Shown: piece by piece, positions 25,493-34,585 of the stretch
How positions within the stretch are numbered: the stretch's first letter is position 1
Layout: each line of letters starts with the position of its first letter
Origin: Lentzea atacamensis
GTDB taxonomy: Bacteria > Actinomycetota > Actinomycetes > Mycobacteriales > Pseudonocardiaceae
NCBI RefSeq assembly: GCF_003269295.1
Contig: NZ_QLTT01000010.1
Span: forward strand, 119,958-183,957
Direction of reading: 5' to 3'
DNA length: 64,000 nucleotides
The notes under the pieces: generated by a model
Databases searched by the model: none
What the model was told of the DNA's origin: nothing
What the model saw: the letters and a program-made list of their open reading frames with translations, nothing else
Translations under genes and position numbers: made by a program

Positions 25493-26693
25493 CTTCCTCG
25501 TGGGGACCGGGCTACTCGCCGTCACGCCGTCCGCGGCGTCGGCCGCGCAGGGTGCGGTGGACTGGGGCGCGGTGCGCCGGGAGTTCCGCCTGGACCCCGC
25601 GCTGATCAACCTGGGGCTGTTCTACCTGGCCTCGAACCCGCGCGAGGTGCGCACCGCGGTCGAGAAGATCAAACGCGAGCTGGACGCCAACTCGCACGAC
25701 TGGACCGCGGCGAGGTTCGGTGAGGTGGCAGCCGCGCTCGGGCAGTACGTCGGCGGCAGTCCCGAGGACATCGCACTCGTCCCGAACACCACGACCGGGC
25801 TCTCCATCGTCTACGGGGGCCTGCGGCTCCGCGCGGACCAGGAACTCCTGCTCAACGACCAGGACCACTTCTGGCACCGGCAGGCGGCCGAACTGGCCGC
25901 GCACCGCGCCGGCGCGCGGATCCGGGTCGGCACGCTCTACGAGAACTCGGCGAAGGCCACCGAGGACGAGATCGCGACCCGGCTGAGGAGCTCGATCACG
26001 CCGCAGACCCGTGCCGTCGGCATCACGTGGGTCCAGTCCAGCACCGGCCTGCGCATGCCGGTGCGGGCCTGCGCGCAGGTCGTGGCCGAGGCGAACCGCG
26101 GACGCGCGGAGGCCGACCGCTGCCTGCTGGTCGTCGACGGCGTGCACGGTCTGGCCGCAGTCGACGACGACGCAGCGCGCATGGGCGCCGACGTGTTCGT
26201 CGCGGGCACGCACAAGTGGCTGTTCGGGCCGCGCGGCACCGGCATGGTCTGGGTGAACCCGGCGGTCGCGAACCAGATCGACCCCTTGCTGCCCGGCCTC
26301 GACGGCCGCAGCCCCACGTCGTTGCTCGGGCCAGGCGGGTTCCACGCGTTCGAGCACCAGTGGGCGGTGCCGGCGGCAGTGCGGTTCCACCAGCGTCTCG
26401 GCCGAAACCGCGTCGCGGCGCGCATCACCGAGCTCTCGACCCGGTTCAAGGACGGCCTCGCCGAGATACCCGGCGCCGTCATCCACACGCCACGCGACCC
26501 GAAGATGTCCGCGGGCATGGTGTGCTTCGACGTCGCAGGGCAGAGCGGTCAGCAGGTCGTGGATCGCTTGGCGCAGAAGCGGATCCAGATCACCACGGCG
26601 TCGTACCGGATCCCGTACGCCCGGATCGGCACGGCCATCCTCAACACACCGCAGGAGATCGACCGCACGCTGAAGGAGATCCGCGCCCTCTAG
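25470..26693 (+). CDS. Tat-type aminotransferase class V-fold PLP enzyme
   Basis: A 407-residue pyridoxal-phosphate enzyme of the class V (isopenicillin-N-epimerase/cysteine-desulfurase-like) fold. The PLP lysine lies in FVAGTHKWLFGPRGTG and the Asp that holds the pyridine N in LLVVDGVHGL. The N-terminus MDRRDFLVGTGLLAVTPSAASA has a twin-arginine motif and a signal-like hydrophobic run, so export by the Tat pathway is plausible. The start was set at the ATG with GGGAG eight bases upstream; a second ATG 9 bases later is possible. The substrate is unknown. Confidence 0.88.
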   Translation: MGGMDRRDFLVGTGLLAVTPSAASAAQGAVDWGAVRREFRLDPALINLGLFYLASNPREVRTAVEKIKRELDANSHDWTAARFGEVAAALGQYVGGSPEDIALVPNTTTGLSIVYGGLRLRADQELLLNDQDHFWHRQAAELAAHRAGARIRVGTLYENSAKATEDEIATRLRSSITPQTRAVGITWVQSSTGLRMPVRACAQVVAEANRGRAEADRCLLVVDGVHGLAAVDDDAARMGADVFVAGTHKWLFGPRGTGMVWVNPAVANQIDPLLPGLDGRSPTSLLGPGGFHAFEHQWAVPAAVRFHQRLGRNRVAARITELSTRFKDGLAEIPGAVIHTPRDPKMSAGMVCFDVAGQSGQQVVDRLAQKRIQITTASYRIPYARIGTAILNTPQEIDRTLKEIRAL

Positions 26694-26700
26694 TGCGGCA

Positions 26701-27750
26701 CTAGAACCGGGGCAGCACCGCCGTTCCCGGTGGCGCCAGCTCCACGCTGGTCGTCTCCATCATGACCTTCGGCTGGTTCATGGCCTCGTGCGCGGCCCAC
26801 CCGCCCATGACGGCGACCGCGAGCAATCCGGCGGCGATGAACGGCGTCGTCGGAATCCGCCGCTTCGGCTTGGCTTCCTCGCGCGGTGCCGGCACCCACA
26901 CCGTCGGCTCGTCGGCCGGTTCGGGTTCCAGCTGCCGGGCTTCGAGGAAGGCACCCGTCGCGGCGGCGCCGTCGGGAGCACGCAGCACCGGGATGCCCAG
27001 CCGTTCCGTGATCTCCTTGACCACCAACGGAATCCGCGCCGATCCACCGACGAGCAGGATGACGTCGGGCTCGCACAGCCCCGCGGCTCTGACGACTCGT
27101 TCGAGTGCCGCGACGGCCAGCTCGACGGACGGCCGGATGATCGCCTCGAACTCCAGCCGGCTGAGCCTGACCTCACGCACCTCGGCGCCGACCACGACCG
27201 GAATCCGCACCTCGGGGTAACTGCCGAGCAGTTCCTTCGCCTCGACGCAGCTCCGCACGAGCTCGGGGCTGTGCGTCCCGATCTTCGCGGTGACGTGCTC
27301 CACCACCAGGTCGTCGAGGTCGAACCCGCCGATGTCGACCCGCTCCGGCCGCCCGGCCAGCAGGAACACCCCTTGCTTGCGCAGCATGGTGACGTCCGCC
27401 GCGGTGGCACCGAAGTCGAACACGGCGACCGCGCTGTGCTCGGGCATCCCCGCGCAGGCGTCGAACGCGATCGCCGCGGCGTGCGGCGCCGGCACGAACA
27501 ACACGTCCGCGCGCCCCTCGTCGATCAGGTCCTGCCTGAGCTGTTCGAGGTGCTCGTGCGGCCAGCTCAACGGGTGCGTCATCGCGACCCGGCTCGACGC
27601 CTCCCCGTAGCGGGCGGTGAGATCGTCGAGGAGCTGCGCGATCTCCTTGGCCGGGGCGTGCGGGTGCCGCCGGGCGGCGGTCGTGACCCCCCGTTCGGTG
27701 GCGACGGTGGTACCTGCGGATCCGAGATCGAGCCCAACCTGGTACGACAT
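26701..27750 (-). CDS. Hsp70-like protein with C-terminal transmembrane helix
   Basis: A 349-residue protein with the Hsp70/actin-type ATPase fold: phosphate-1 motif VGLDLGSAGTTVATERG at the start, phosphate-2 VAVFDFGATAADVTML, adenosine motif VILLVGGSARIPLVVKEI. Instead of a DnaK substrate-binding domain there is a Pro-rich basic linker and one transmembrane helix (PFIAAGLLAVAVMGGWAAHEA, about residues 298-318) with a short extracytoplasmic tail. It is not a classical chaperone. The RBS region is AGGGGTGA. It is convergent with the PLP enzyme gene. Confidence 0.85.
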   Translation of the reverse strand: MSYQVGLDLGSAGTTVATERGVTTAARRHPHAPAKEIAQLLDDLTARYGEASSRVAMTHPLSWPHEHLEQLRQDLIDEGRADVLFVPAPHAAAIAFDACAGMPEHSAVAVFDFGATAADVTMLRKQGVFLLAGRPERVDIGGFDLDDLVVEHVTAKIGTHSPELVRSCVEAKELLGSYPEVRIPVVVGAEVREVRLSRLEFEAIIRPSVELAVAALERVVRAAGLCEPDVILLVGGSARIPLVVKEITERLGIPVLRAPDGAAATGAFLEARQLEPEPADEPTVWVPAPREEAKPKRRIPTTPFIAAGLLAVAVMGGWAAHEAMNQPKVMMETTSVELAPPGTAVLPRF

Positions 27751-27794
27751 GTGCGGGTCACCCCTTACGCGCGGACACCCACAACACGTACGTC

Positions 27795-28824
27795 TCAGTT
27801 GGCCCGGTTCACCCGGCCTCCGGTGCGCAGCCGCGGCAGCACGCGTCCAGCGCTCCCCTGCGTTTCCTGGAGGAGATCGGCACCCCACACGCACAGCGAG
27901 TCCTCCCACGGATGCGCGAACGTGCCGAACCGCAGGTCGAACGTGGTGTTGATGGCGTAGTCACCGTCGCCGGCAACGGGCTCGCGCCACCTCGGCTGAC
28001 CTGGCCCGTCCACGCGGCGCAGGTCGGCCGCACTCCCGAGGTGGTACGGGTCGGCCGAGAAGATCAGCTCGCCGGGTGCGGTGCACGCGGCGATCGCCTG
28101 GATCTCGGCCGCGGCGTCGAGGTGCTCCGCCCAGGTCACCGAGTCCTCCGGCTCGGCGAGGGCGGGGAAGGTGTGCGTGCTCGGCCGGAACGTGAACTTC
28201 CGCCTGAAGCGGTCCAGCAGATCCGCGTATTCGACCTCGCCGACCGGTCTGATCGGCCGCGTCGTGGGGTGCGCTCCGCCAGGCGCCCAGCGGAACTTGC
28301 GGATCGTGGTCAGCTCACGAAATCGGTGCTCCGCCACGAGAGCGCGCACCGCACTGGTGCATTCGATGAGGAGGTACCGCTGCCACCGGGGCCGGGCTGG
28401 CACGACGAAGTGCAGGAACGGACTCGTCCTGACCTTCGAGCCTCCACAGCACACCGGCGAGCTTTTGCTCGTGCCGCAACACGTACCACGTCGGGATGGC
28501 GAGGTGGTCCGCCCAGATCCGACGCGTGGCCGGACTCGCCTGCCGGGTTTCGTCGATCTCCGCCTCGCTCTGGGCGACGCGCACCCGGCCCGGCAACCGC
28601 GTGGTGGACAGGGCCTCGCTCGGCGTGGTGATCATGACGCTGACCGGCTCGTCCTCGGTGAAGCCCGCCCGCGTCAGCTGCCCGGCGAGGCCCGGCGCCG
28701 CGTGGTGCCGGTGGATCCGCCACTCGACGGGCTGACTCCGTTGTGCGGCAAGGGCCTTCTGACTTTCGACCAACGCGTCGAGGTCGGCGGACGAGGACGC
28801 CGTCCTGCTCCCGGACCGCGCCAA
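27795..28824 (-). pseudogene. Frameshifted GNAT-DUF2716 gene
   Basis: Two overlapping frames together make one family protein. The first (28824 down to about 28400) gives the N-terminal GNAT half: QRSQPVEWRIHRHH, LTRAGFTEDEPVSVMI and LRHEQKLAGVLWRLEG. The second (from about 28430 down) gives the GNAT end RYLLIECTSAVRALVAEHRF followed by RELTTIRKF, then a DUF2716-like domain (RRKFTFRPSTHTFPALAEPE). The acetyl-CoA loop expected between them (about 25 residues with R-G-x-G) is missing, so a deletion plus frameshift inactivates the acetyltransferase. The DUF2716 part could still be translated alone. It lies between Hsp70-like and glycosyltransferase genes. Confidence 0.65.
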
Positions 28825-28863
28825 GGGGCGTCCGGCTGAGTCTGCGCTCGTTGTTCGCCCGAA

Positions 28864-30027
28864 TCATGCGTTGAGGCCCATCAGGCGTTCGGCGGCCACC
28901 CGCGCACCGTCCGTGCGGATCTGCGTGCCCACCTTGGCGGCTTCCTCCGCCAGCTCGAGGGCTTCGGCGAGGACCTCGGCCGTCACAGCTTCCGCCGAGC
29001 GGCCGATGTTCAGCCGCTCGACCTGGTTGCCCCAGTAGTACTGGTCGTACATGTGGGGCAGCACGATCTGCGGTGTGCCGGCCGCCGCGGCCGTCGTGGT
29101 GGTGCCCGCGCCGCCGTGGTGCGCGATCGCGGCGACGCGGCGGAACAGCGTCTGCTGGTTCACCTCGCCGATCGCGAGGCAGTCCGGGGCGTCGTCGGTG
29201 AGCCGCAGGTCGGCCCAGCCGTGCTGGAGGACCACCCGCTTGCCGAGTTCGCGGGCGGATTCGATGGCGTGACGGGCCGTCTCCTGGGCGCCGCGCATGC
29301 TGCCGAGGCCGAAGTAGATCGGCGGTTCGCCGTCGGCCAGGAAGGCTTCGAGCTCCGGTTCGAGCGGACGTCGGTCGTCGGTCAGCCACGCACCGGTCTG
29401 CACGAGCTCGCCGGGACCTGGCCACGGGCCGAGCACCGGGTCCGCGGCGAGCCACGGGGCGTCGCCGAAGATGTGGTCGCGGACGTCGTCGATCGGGCCG
29501 AGCCCGAGCTCGGCGCGCTCGGTGTTGAGGACATCGCGCGCGAACGCGAAGAGGTGGCGTTGCTGCTCCCACTGCGCGAGGTTCTCCTCGGGAGTTCCGT
29601 TCACCGGAACACGGCCCAGCATCGCGGGCGGCGCGTGGTGCGGCGAGGGCAGCGTGTTCGCGCAGAAGCTCGTGTACACGTAGTGCGCACCGAGGCTTTC
29701 CGCCACCGAACGCGTGGCGTGCTGCAACGCGCCGCCCGCCACCAGGACGTTCGCTCCCCGCGCCGCCTGGCCGATGACCCGGAACTGTTCCCTCACCGAC
29801 TCCTCGGCCAGCCTGCGCAGCTCGTCCGGCGTGCGCTGCACGGCCGTGGCGGTGCGCAGGACCGGACCGACCGGCGTGAAGTCGATTCCGCTGCCGGTGA
29901 CGAGCTCCTCGAAGTCCGGCGGCGCGACGACCCGCACGTCGTTGCCCAGCTCCTTCAGCTGCACGGCCAGCGCGGTGACCGGCTGCGCCTCTCCCCGCGA
30001 ACCGATCGTGGACACCAGAAACCGCAT
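28864..30027 (-). CDS. Glycosyltransferase, GT1/MGT type
   Basis: A 387-residue GT-B glycosyltransferase like those that decorate macrolides and glycopeptides. The N-terminus MRFLVSTIGSRGEAQPVTAL is the acceptor-domain start, and the donor-binding signature is IAHHGGAGTTTTAAAAGTPQ followed by IVLPHMYDQYYWG (about residues 290-325). Sugar nucleotide and acceptor are unknown. It stands alone, with no sugar biosynthesis or polyketide genes nearby, so it may act on an acquired or exogenous compound, for example inactivating an antibiotic. Confidence 0.92.
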   Translation of the reverse strand: MRFLVSTIGSRGEAQPVTALAVQLKELGNDVRVVAPPDFEELVTGSGIDFTPVGPVLRTATAVQRTPDELRRLAEESVREQFRVIGQAARGANVLVAGGALQHATRSVAESLGAHYVYTSFCANTLPSPHHAPPAMLGRVPVNGTPEENLAQWEQQRHLFAFARDVLNTERAELGLGPIDDVRDHIFGDAPWLAADPVLGPWPGPGELVQTGAWLTDDRRPLEPELEAFLADGEPPIYFGLGSMRGAQETARHAIESARELGKRVVLQHGWADLRLTDDAPDCLAIGEVNQQTLFRRVAAIAHHGGAGTTTTAAAAGTPQIVLPHMYDQYYWGNQVERLNIGRSAEAVTAEVLAEALELAEEAAKVGTQIRTDGARVAAERLMGLNA

Positions 30028-30144
30028 GGTGAAACCCCCTCAATCCCCTGGTCAGGGCACGAATTGTGCGGGTTGCACGGGGTCTTGCGGCAAGTCCCCC
30101 AGTGCGTTATACGTTCCAATGGGGGGAATTCCACGACAGCGCAC

Positions 30145-30180
30145 AGCCCGCCACCCGAGCCGGAGCTCAGGCGACGGGCT
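30145..30180 (-). terminator. Possible terminator of polA
   Basis: An imperfect hairpin (AGCCCG...CGGGCT with a further pairing GCCTGAGC/GCTCGGGT inside) starts 11 bases after the polA stop codon. No T run follows. Confidence 0.4.
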
Positions 30181-30191
30181 GCTTCAGTCGG

Positions 30192-32867
30192 CTAGTGGGC
30201 GGCGTCGTCCCAGGAGCGGCCCACGCCCACCGAGACTTCCAGCGGCACCCGGAGCGGGTAGGCGTTGCCCATCTCGTTGCGGACCAGGGCCTCCACGGCC
30301 TCGCGCTCGCCGTCGGCGATCTCCAGCACCAGTTCGTCGTGGACCTGCAGGAGCATGCGCGACCGCAGGCCGGACGACTCCAGCGCGCGGAACACGCCCA
30401 GCATGGCCACCTTGATGATGTCCGCGGCGCTGCCCTGGATCGGCGCGTTGAGGGCCATGCGTTCGGCCATCTCCCGACGCTGGCGGTTGTCCGAGGTCAG
30501 GTCCGGCAGGTAGCGGCGGCGGCCGAGGACGGTCTCGGTGTAGCCGTCCTTGCGGGCCTTCTCGACGATCTCGTTGAGGTAGTCGCGAACGCCGCCGAAG
30601 CGGGAGAAGTAGGCCTCCATCTGCTCGCGGGCCTCTTCGGTCGGGATGCGGAGCTGCTGCGAGAGACCGAAGACGCTCAGGCCGTAGGCGAGACCGTAGG
30701 ACATGGCCTTGATGCGACGGCGCATCTCGCCCGTCACCTCGGAGGTGGGGATCGAGAACGCCTGCGACGCCACGTAGGTGTGCAGGTCCTCACCGCTGTT
30801 GAACGCCGCGATCAGGCCCTCGTCGCCGGACAGCGTGGCCATGATGCGCATCTCGATCTGGCTGTAGTCCGCGGTCATCAGCTCCGCGTAGCCGTCGCCG
30901 ACGACGAAGGCCTGGCGGATGCGGCGGCCCTCGTCCGTGCGGATCGGGATGTTCTGCAGGTTCGGGTCCGTCGAGGACAGCCGGCCCGTGGCGGCGATCG
31001 TCTGGTGGAACGTCGTGTGGATGCGGCCGTCGTCGGCGACGGACTTGAGCAGTCCGTCCACAGTGGACTTCAGTCGCGTGACGTCGCGGTGCGCGAGCAG
31101 GTGCTGCAGGAACGGGTGCCCGGTCTGCTCGAAGAGGTTCTGCAGCGCGTCGGCGTCGGTGGTGTAACCGGTCTTGGTCTTCTTCGTCTTCGGCATGTTC
31201 AGCTCGTCGAAGAGGACCGCCTGCAGCTGCTTCGGGCTGCCGAGGTTGATCTCCTTGCCGATGACCGCGTACGCCTCCTGGGCCGCGTCCTTCACGCCAG
31301 CCGCGAAGTGCGCTTCCAGCTCCGACAGGTGCTCGACGTCGATCGCGATGCCGACGGCCTCGACCTCGTCCAGCACGTTCATCAGCGGCAGTTCGAGATC
31401 GGCCAGCAGGCCGGCGCCGCCGATGGTCACGAGCTCGGCGTCCAGGCGGTCGGCGAGCTCGGCCACCGCACGCGCGCGCAGGATCGCGCCGGTTGCGACC
31501 TTCTGCGCTTCCTCGGACTCGTCGGTCAGCAGCGACAGCTGGCCGTCGCCCGACTCCTCCGCGCGCAGCTCGCGCTTGAGGTAGCGCAGCGCCAGGTCGT
31601 CCAGGGCGAACGAACGCTGGCCGGGACGCACCAGGTAGGCGGCCAGTGCCGTGTCCGAGGTGAGGCCGCGCAGCTTCCACCCGCGGGCGCGCACCTGCCG
31701 CAACGGCAGCTTCAGGTCGTGGCCCGCCTTGGCCACGCTCTCGTCGGCCAGCCACTCGGCGAGCGCCTTGTCATCGGCCTCGTTCAGCTGCGTGACGTCG
31801 ACGTAGCCGCCCTCACCGGAGGCCGTGCACAGCGCGACGCCCTCGATGTCGTTGCCCACGACCCGCAACGCGAAGCCGACGCGCTGCTTGCGGGCGTGCT
31901 GGTCGAGCCACTTGGCCAGCGTGCCTGCCGGGATCGCGCCGCCGGAGACCTCGAAGCCCTCCTCGGCCTCGGGCTCCGCGGTCGTGAGGGTCTGGAAGAG
32001 ACGGTCGCGCAGGACGCGGAACTCCAGCTCGTCGAACAGCCGGTGCACGGCATCGCGGTCCCACTGCCGCACCTCGAGGCCGTCGATCTGGTACGGCAGC
32101 TCCAGGTCCTTCACCAGCTCGGTCAGCTGGCGATTCATGATGATGTTCGCCAGGTTGCCGCGCAGCGCCTCTCCGACCTTGCCCGGCACCTCGTCGATGC
32201 GGTCGACCAGCTCGTTCAGGCCGCCGAACTGGTTGAGCAGCTTGATGATCGTCTTCGGGCCCACGCCCGGCGTGTTCGGCAGGTTGTCCGACGAGTCGCC
32301 GCGCACCGCCGCGTAGTCGGCGTACTGCTCGGGCCGCACGCCGTGCTTCTCCTCGACGTACGCCGGGGTGAACCGGCCCATCTCGGACACGCCCTTGACC
32401 GGGTACAGCACCGTCACCTTGTCGTTGACCAGCTGGAACGCATCCCGGTCTCCGGTGACGATCTCGACCTCGAAGCCCTGCTCCACTGCCTGCGTGGTCA
32501 GCGTGGCGATGATGTCGTCGGCCTCGTAGCCCTCCTTCTCCATCTTGCAGATCTGGAGCGCGTCGAGGACCTCGCCGATCAGGGAGACCTGGCTGCGGAA
32601 CTCGTCCGGCGTCTTGGAGCGACCGGCCTTGTACTCGGGGTACTGCTCGGAGCGGAAGGTCTTGCGCGACACGTCGAACGCCACGGCGACGTGCGTGGGC
32701 TTCTCGTCCCGCAGGATGTTGATCAGCATGGACGTGAACCCGTACACGGCGTTCGTGACCTGCCCCGTCGCCGTCTGGAAGTTCTCGGCGGGCAGGGCGT
32801 AGAACGCGCGGTAGGCCATCGAGTGACCGTCGATGAGCAGGAGCCGCTTCACGTCTGAGGGAGTCAC
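30192..32867 (-). CDS. polA: DNA polymerase I
   Basis: The 891-residue protein has all three Pol I regions: an N-terminal 5'-3' exonuclease (LLLIDGHSMAYRAFYAL at the start, GDRDAFQLVND), a middle domain corresponding to the 3'-5' exonuclease, and a polymerase domain (TADYSQIEMRIMATLSGDEG about residue 665; RRRIKAMSYGLAYGLS; LQVHDELVLE near the end). In the middle domain the DxE metal site is replaced (RVGFALRVVGNDIEG) and the later Asp is absent (GHDLKLPL), so proofreading is lost, as is usual in actinobacteria. It acts in replication and repair. The GTG start (VTPSDVKRLLLIDG) is the family start. Confidence 0.98.
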   Translation of the reverse strand: MTPSDVKRLLLIDGHSMAYRAFYALPAENFQTATGQVTNAVYGFTSMLINILRDEKPTHVAVAFDVSRKTFRSEQYPEYKAGRSKTPDEFRSQVSLIGEVLDALQICKMEKEGYEADDIIATLTTQAVEQGFEVEIVTGDRDAFQLVNDKVTVLYPVKGVSEMGRFTPAYVEEKHGVRPEQYADYAAVRGDSSDNLPNTPGVGPKTIIKLLNQFGGLNELVDRIDEVPGKVGEALRGNLANIIMNRQLTELVKDLELPYQIDGLEVRQWDRDAVHRLFDELEFRVLRDRLFQTLTTAEPEAEEGFEVSGGAIPAGTLAKWLDQHARKQRVGFALRVVGNDIEGVALCTASGEGGYVDVTQLNEADDKALAEWLADESVAKAGHDLKLPLRQVRARGWKLRGLTSDTALAAYLVRPGQRSFALDDLALRYLKRELRAEESGDGQLSLLTDESEEAQKVATGAILRARAVAELADRLDAELVTIGGAGLLADLELPLMNVLDEVEAVGIAIDVEHLSELEAHFAAGVKDAAQEAYAVIGKEINLGSPKQLQAVLFDELNMPKTKKTKTGYTTDADALQNLFEQTGHPFLQHLLAHRDVTRLKSTVDGLLKSVADDGRIHTTFHQTIAATGRLSSTDPNLQNIPIRTDEGRRIRQAFVVGDGYAELMTADYSQIEMRIMATLSGDEGLIAAFNSGEDLHTYVASQAFSIPTSEVTGEMRRRIKAMSYGLAYGLSVFGLSQQLRIPTEEAREQMEAYFSRFGGVRDYLNEIVEKARKDGYTETVLGRRRYLPDLTSDNRQRREMAERMALNAPIQGSAADIIKVAMLGVFRALESSGLRSRMLLQVHDELVLEIADGEREAVEALVRNEMGNAYPLRVPLEVSVGVGRSWDDAAH

Positions 32868-32878
32868 GAGCCCGAGTC

Positions 32879-32903
32879 TAGGGTGGGGGTCTGACACTTT
32901 CGC
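32879..32903 (+). repeat. Short dispersed repeat, copy 1
   Basis: TAGGGTGGGGGTCTGACACT followed by TTCGC lies between polA and the thioesterase gene. A near-identical element in the same orientation lies at 60801-60826 inside a coding region; the 15 bases GGGGTCTGACACTTT are shared exactly. Confidence 0.6.
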
Positions 32904-32922
32904 TTGAGCCCTTGGAGCCCGT

Positions 32923-33333
32923 GTGATCCCCGACCTGCCCTCCGACCTCGAAGCCGAACAGCTGGCCTCCCGCATGGGCATCGAAATCACCCGATGGGAT
33001 GTCCAGGAGATGATCGGGACGATGCCGGTGAAGGGCAACCGCCAGCCGTTCGGCCTGTTGCACGGCGGCGCGAACGCGGTCCTCGCCGAACAGCTGGGCT
33101 CCGTCGCGTCGGCGATGCACGCGGCGCAGTTCGGCTCCGTCGCGGTGGGACTGGAGCTGTCCTGCACCCATCACCGGGCCGCGACCGACGGCGTCGTCAC
33201 GGGCGTCGCCCGTCCCATCCACCTCGGCCGCAGCACGACGACGTACGAGATCGTCGTGACCGACGAAGAGGGCAAGCGCACCTGCACCGCGCGCCTCACG
33301 TGCCTCCTGCGCCCCAAGGCGCCCGGAGCCTGA
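32923..33333 (+). CDS. Hotdog-fold thioesterase (PaaI-like)
   Basis: A 136-residue hotdog thioesterase. The active-site motif is FGLLHGGANAVLAEQLGS (HGG with an acidic Glu in the following helix, about residues 45-62). The central strand VGLELSCTHHRAATDGVVTG, VARPIHLGRSTTTYEI is typical of PaaI/YbdB-type acyl-CoA hydrolases. The start is GTG. It is divergent from polA, an arrangement found in many actinobacteria. The acyl-CoA substrate is unknown. Confidence 0.9.
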   Translation: MIPDLPSDLEAEQLASRMGIEITRWDVQEMIGTMPVKGNRQPFGLLHGGANAVLAEQLGSVASAMHAAQFGSVAVGLELSCTHHRAATDGVVTGVARPIHLGRSTTTYEIVVTDEEGKRTCTARLTCLLRPKAPGA

Positions 33334-33337
33334 GCAC

Positions 33338-33356
33338 GGGGGTGGGCCCCACCCCC
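33338..33356 (+). terminator. Terminator of the thioesterase gene
   Basis: A 19-base near-perfect palindrome, GGGGGTGGG-C-CCCACCCCC, begins 4 bases after the stop codon. There is no T tract. Confidence 0.55.
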
Positions 33357-33410
33357 GACTCTGCGGTCAGCACCACTGACTCCTCCTGATCCGAACGAGA
33401 TCGTGGTGCC

Positions 33411-34580
33411 ATGACCTTCCCGACTCGATTGACAGCAGCAGCCCTGTGCGGCGCGGTGGTCGCTTTCGTCCCGGCCACCGCGTCCGCTCACGCGGGCCGC
33501 GGCGCACTCCTCGACGTCGTCCCGGTGTCCACGATGGACACCAGCCAGCTGGTCAGCTACCTGGGGGACTACGACCTGGACGCCTCCCGCGTCCGCTTCG
33601 GTGTGGACGCGAAGCGCATCGTGTACCGCACCATCGACCCGGCCGGAAAACCGACCACGGCAAGCGCTCTCGTCGCCTCGCCGCGCAACAACGGCAGATC
33701 ACCGCGCCAGGTCACCTGGTTGCACGGCACCACCGGCTACCGGGGCTCGGTGGCGTCGGTCGCGGACGGCAACGACCGCGCGGCCGCGCTGCTCTTCGCC
33801 TCGGCCGGCTACCTGACCACCGCACCGGACTACCTGGGCCTGGGCACCGGCCCCGGCTTCCACCCCTACGCCGACGCGCCGTCGACCGTCACGGCGTCGG
33901 TGGACGCCTTGCGGGCGACCAGGAAGCTGGCCGCGCGGCTGGACCTCCGTCCCGACCCCCGCGTCATGATCACCGGCCACTCGCAGGGCGGCCACGCGAC
34001 CATGGCGCTGGGCCAGGCCCTGCACCGCGGCGCCGATCCAGGGCTGAAGCTCGGCGGCCTGGCACCGATCAGCGGCCCGATGAGGCCGAGCCGGCTCGTC
34101 GCCCAGGGCGCCAACGACGAGATCGCGAACGGCGTCGCGTACCTGGCGTACTGGACGGTGGCGTGGAACCGGCTGCACCACCTGTACGACCACCCCGCCG
34201 AGGCGTTCAAGGACCCTTCGATCGAGGGTCTCTTCGACGGTGAGCACCGCAACGAGGAGATCTTCTCGAAGCTGCCTGGCACGATCTCCGAGCTGTTCAC
34301 CGAGTCCTACCTGGCGCGCGTCAAACACCCGACCGGCGTGCTGCGCGCGAAACTGCGCGAGGCGGACGGCTACTGCGACTGGCGCCCGCGGGTGCCGGTG
34401 TCGATCTACTCGTCCACCGGCGACGAGGACGTGACGATCGAGACCTCCGCCCACTGCGACCAGCGTCTCGAGCAGTACCACGCCCAGAGCACGCTCATCG
34501 ACCTCGGCGCGGACGTGAACCACGGCAGGGCCGCCAAGCTCGCCCTGCCGCGCATCCTCGCCGAGTTCGACCGCGGGTGA
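33411..34580 (+). CDS. Secreted lipase-like alpha/beta hydrolase
   Basis: A 389-residue exported alpha/beta hydrolase. It has a signal peptide (MTFPTRLTAAALCGAVVAFV...ASA, cleavage about residue 26), a Pro-poor catalytic domain with the nucleophile elbow VMITGHSQGGHATMALG (Ser about residue 187) and an oxyanion region TWLHGTTGYRGS. It resembles secretory lipases (LIP family) and the 'prolyl aminopeptidase-like' esterases of actinobacteria; an acidic residue (GDEDVTIE) and a His (DVNHGRAAK) are well placed to finish the triad. The lipid or ester substrate is unknown. Confidence 0.88.
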   Translation: MTFPTRLTAAALCGAVVAFVPATASAHAGRGALLDVVPVSTMDTSQLVSYLGDYDLDASRVRFGVDAKRIVYRTIDPAGKPTTASALVASPRNNGRSPRQVTWLHGTTGYRGSVASVADGNDRAAALLFASAGYLTTAPDYLGLGTGPGFHPYADAPSTVTASVDALRATRKLAARLDLRPDPRVMITGHSQGGHATMALGQALHRGADPGLKLGGLAPISGPMRPSRLVAQGANDEIANGVAYLAYWTVAWNRLHHLYDHPAEAFKDPSIEGLFDGEHRNEEIFSKLPGTISELFTESYLARVKHPTGVLRAKLREADGYCDWRPRVPVSIYSSTGDEDVTIETSAHCDQRLEQYHAQSTLIDLGADVNHGRAAKLALPRILAEFDRG

Positions 34581-34585
34581 ACGAA

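Noticed and set aside
22119-30027. Secondary-metabolite cluster around the SARP regulator and glycosyltransferase
   Set aside because: There is no polyketide synthase, NRPS, terpene or RiPP gene nearby; the neighbours are unrelated and partly decayed.
30066-32858. A 930-codon open frame on the plus strand
   Set aside because: It is antisense to polA and is open only because of the high third-position GC; the amino-acid content (Arg/Val/Asp/Leu-rich, no motif) is that of a shadow frame.
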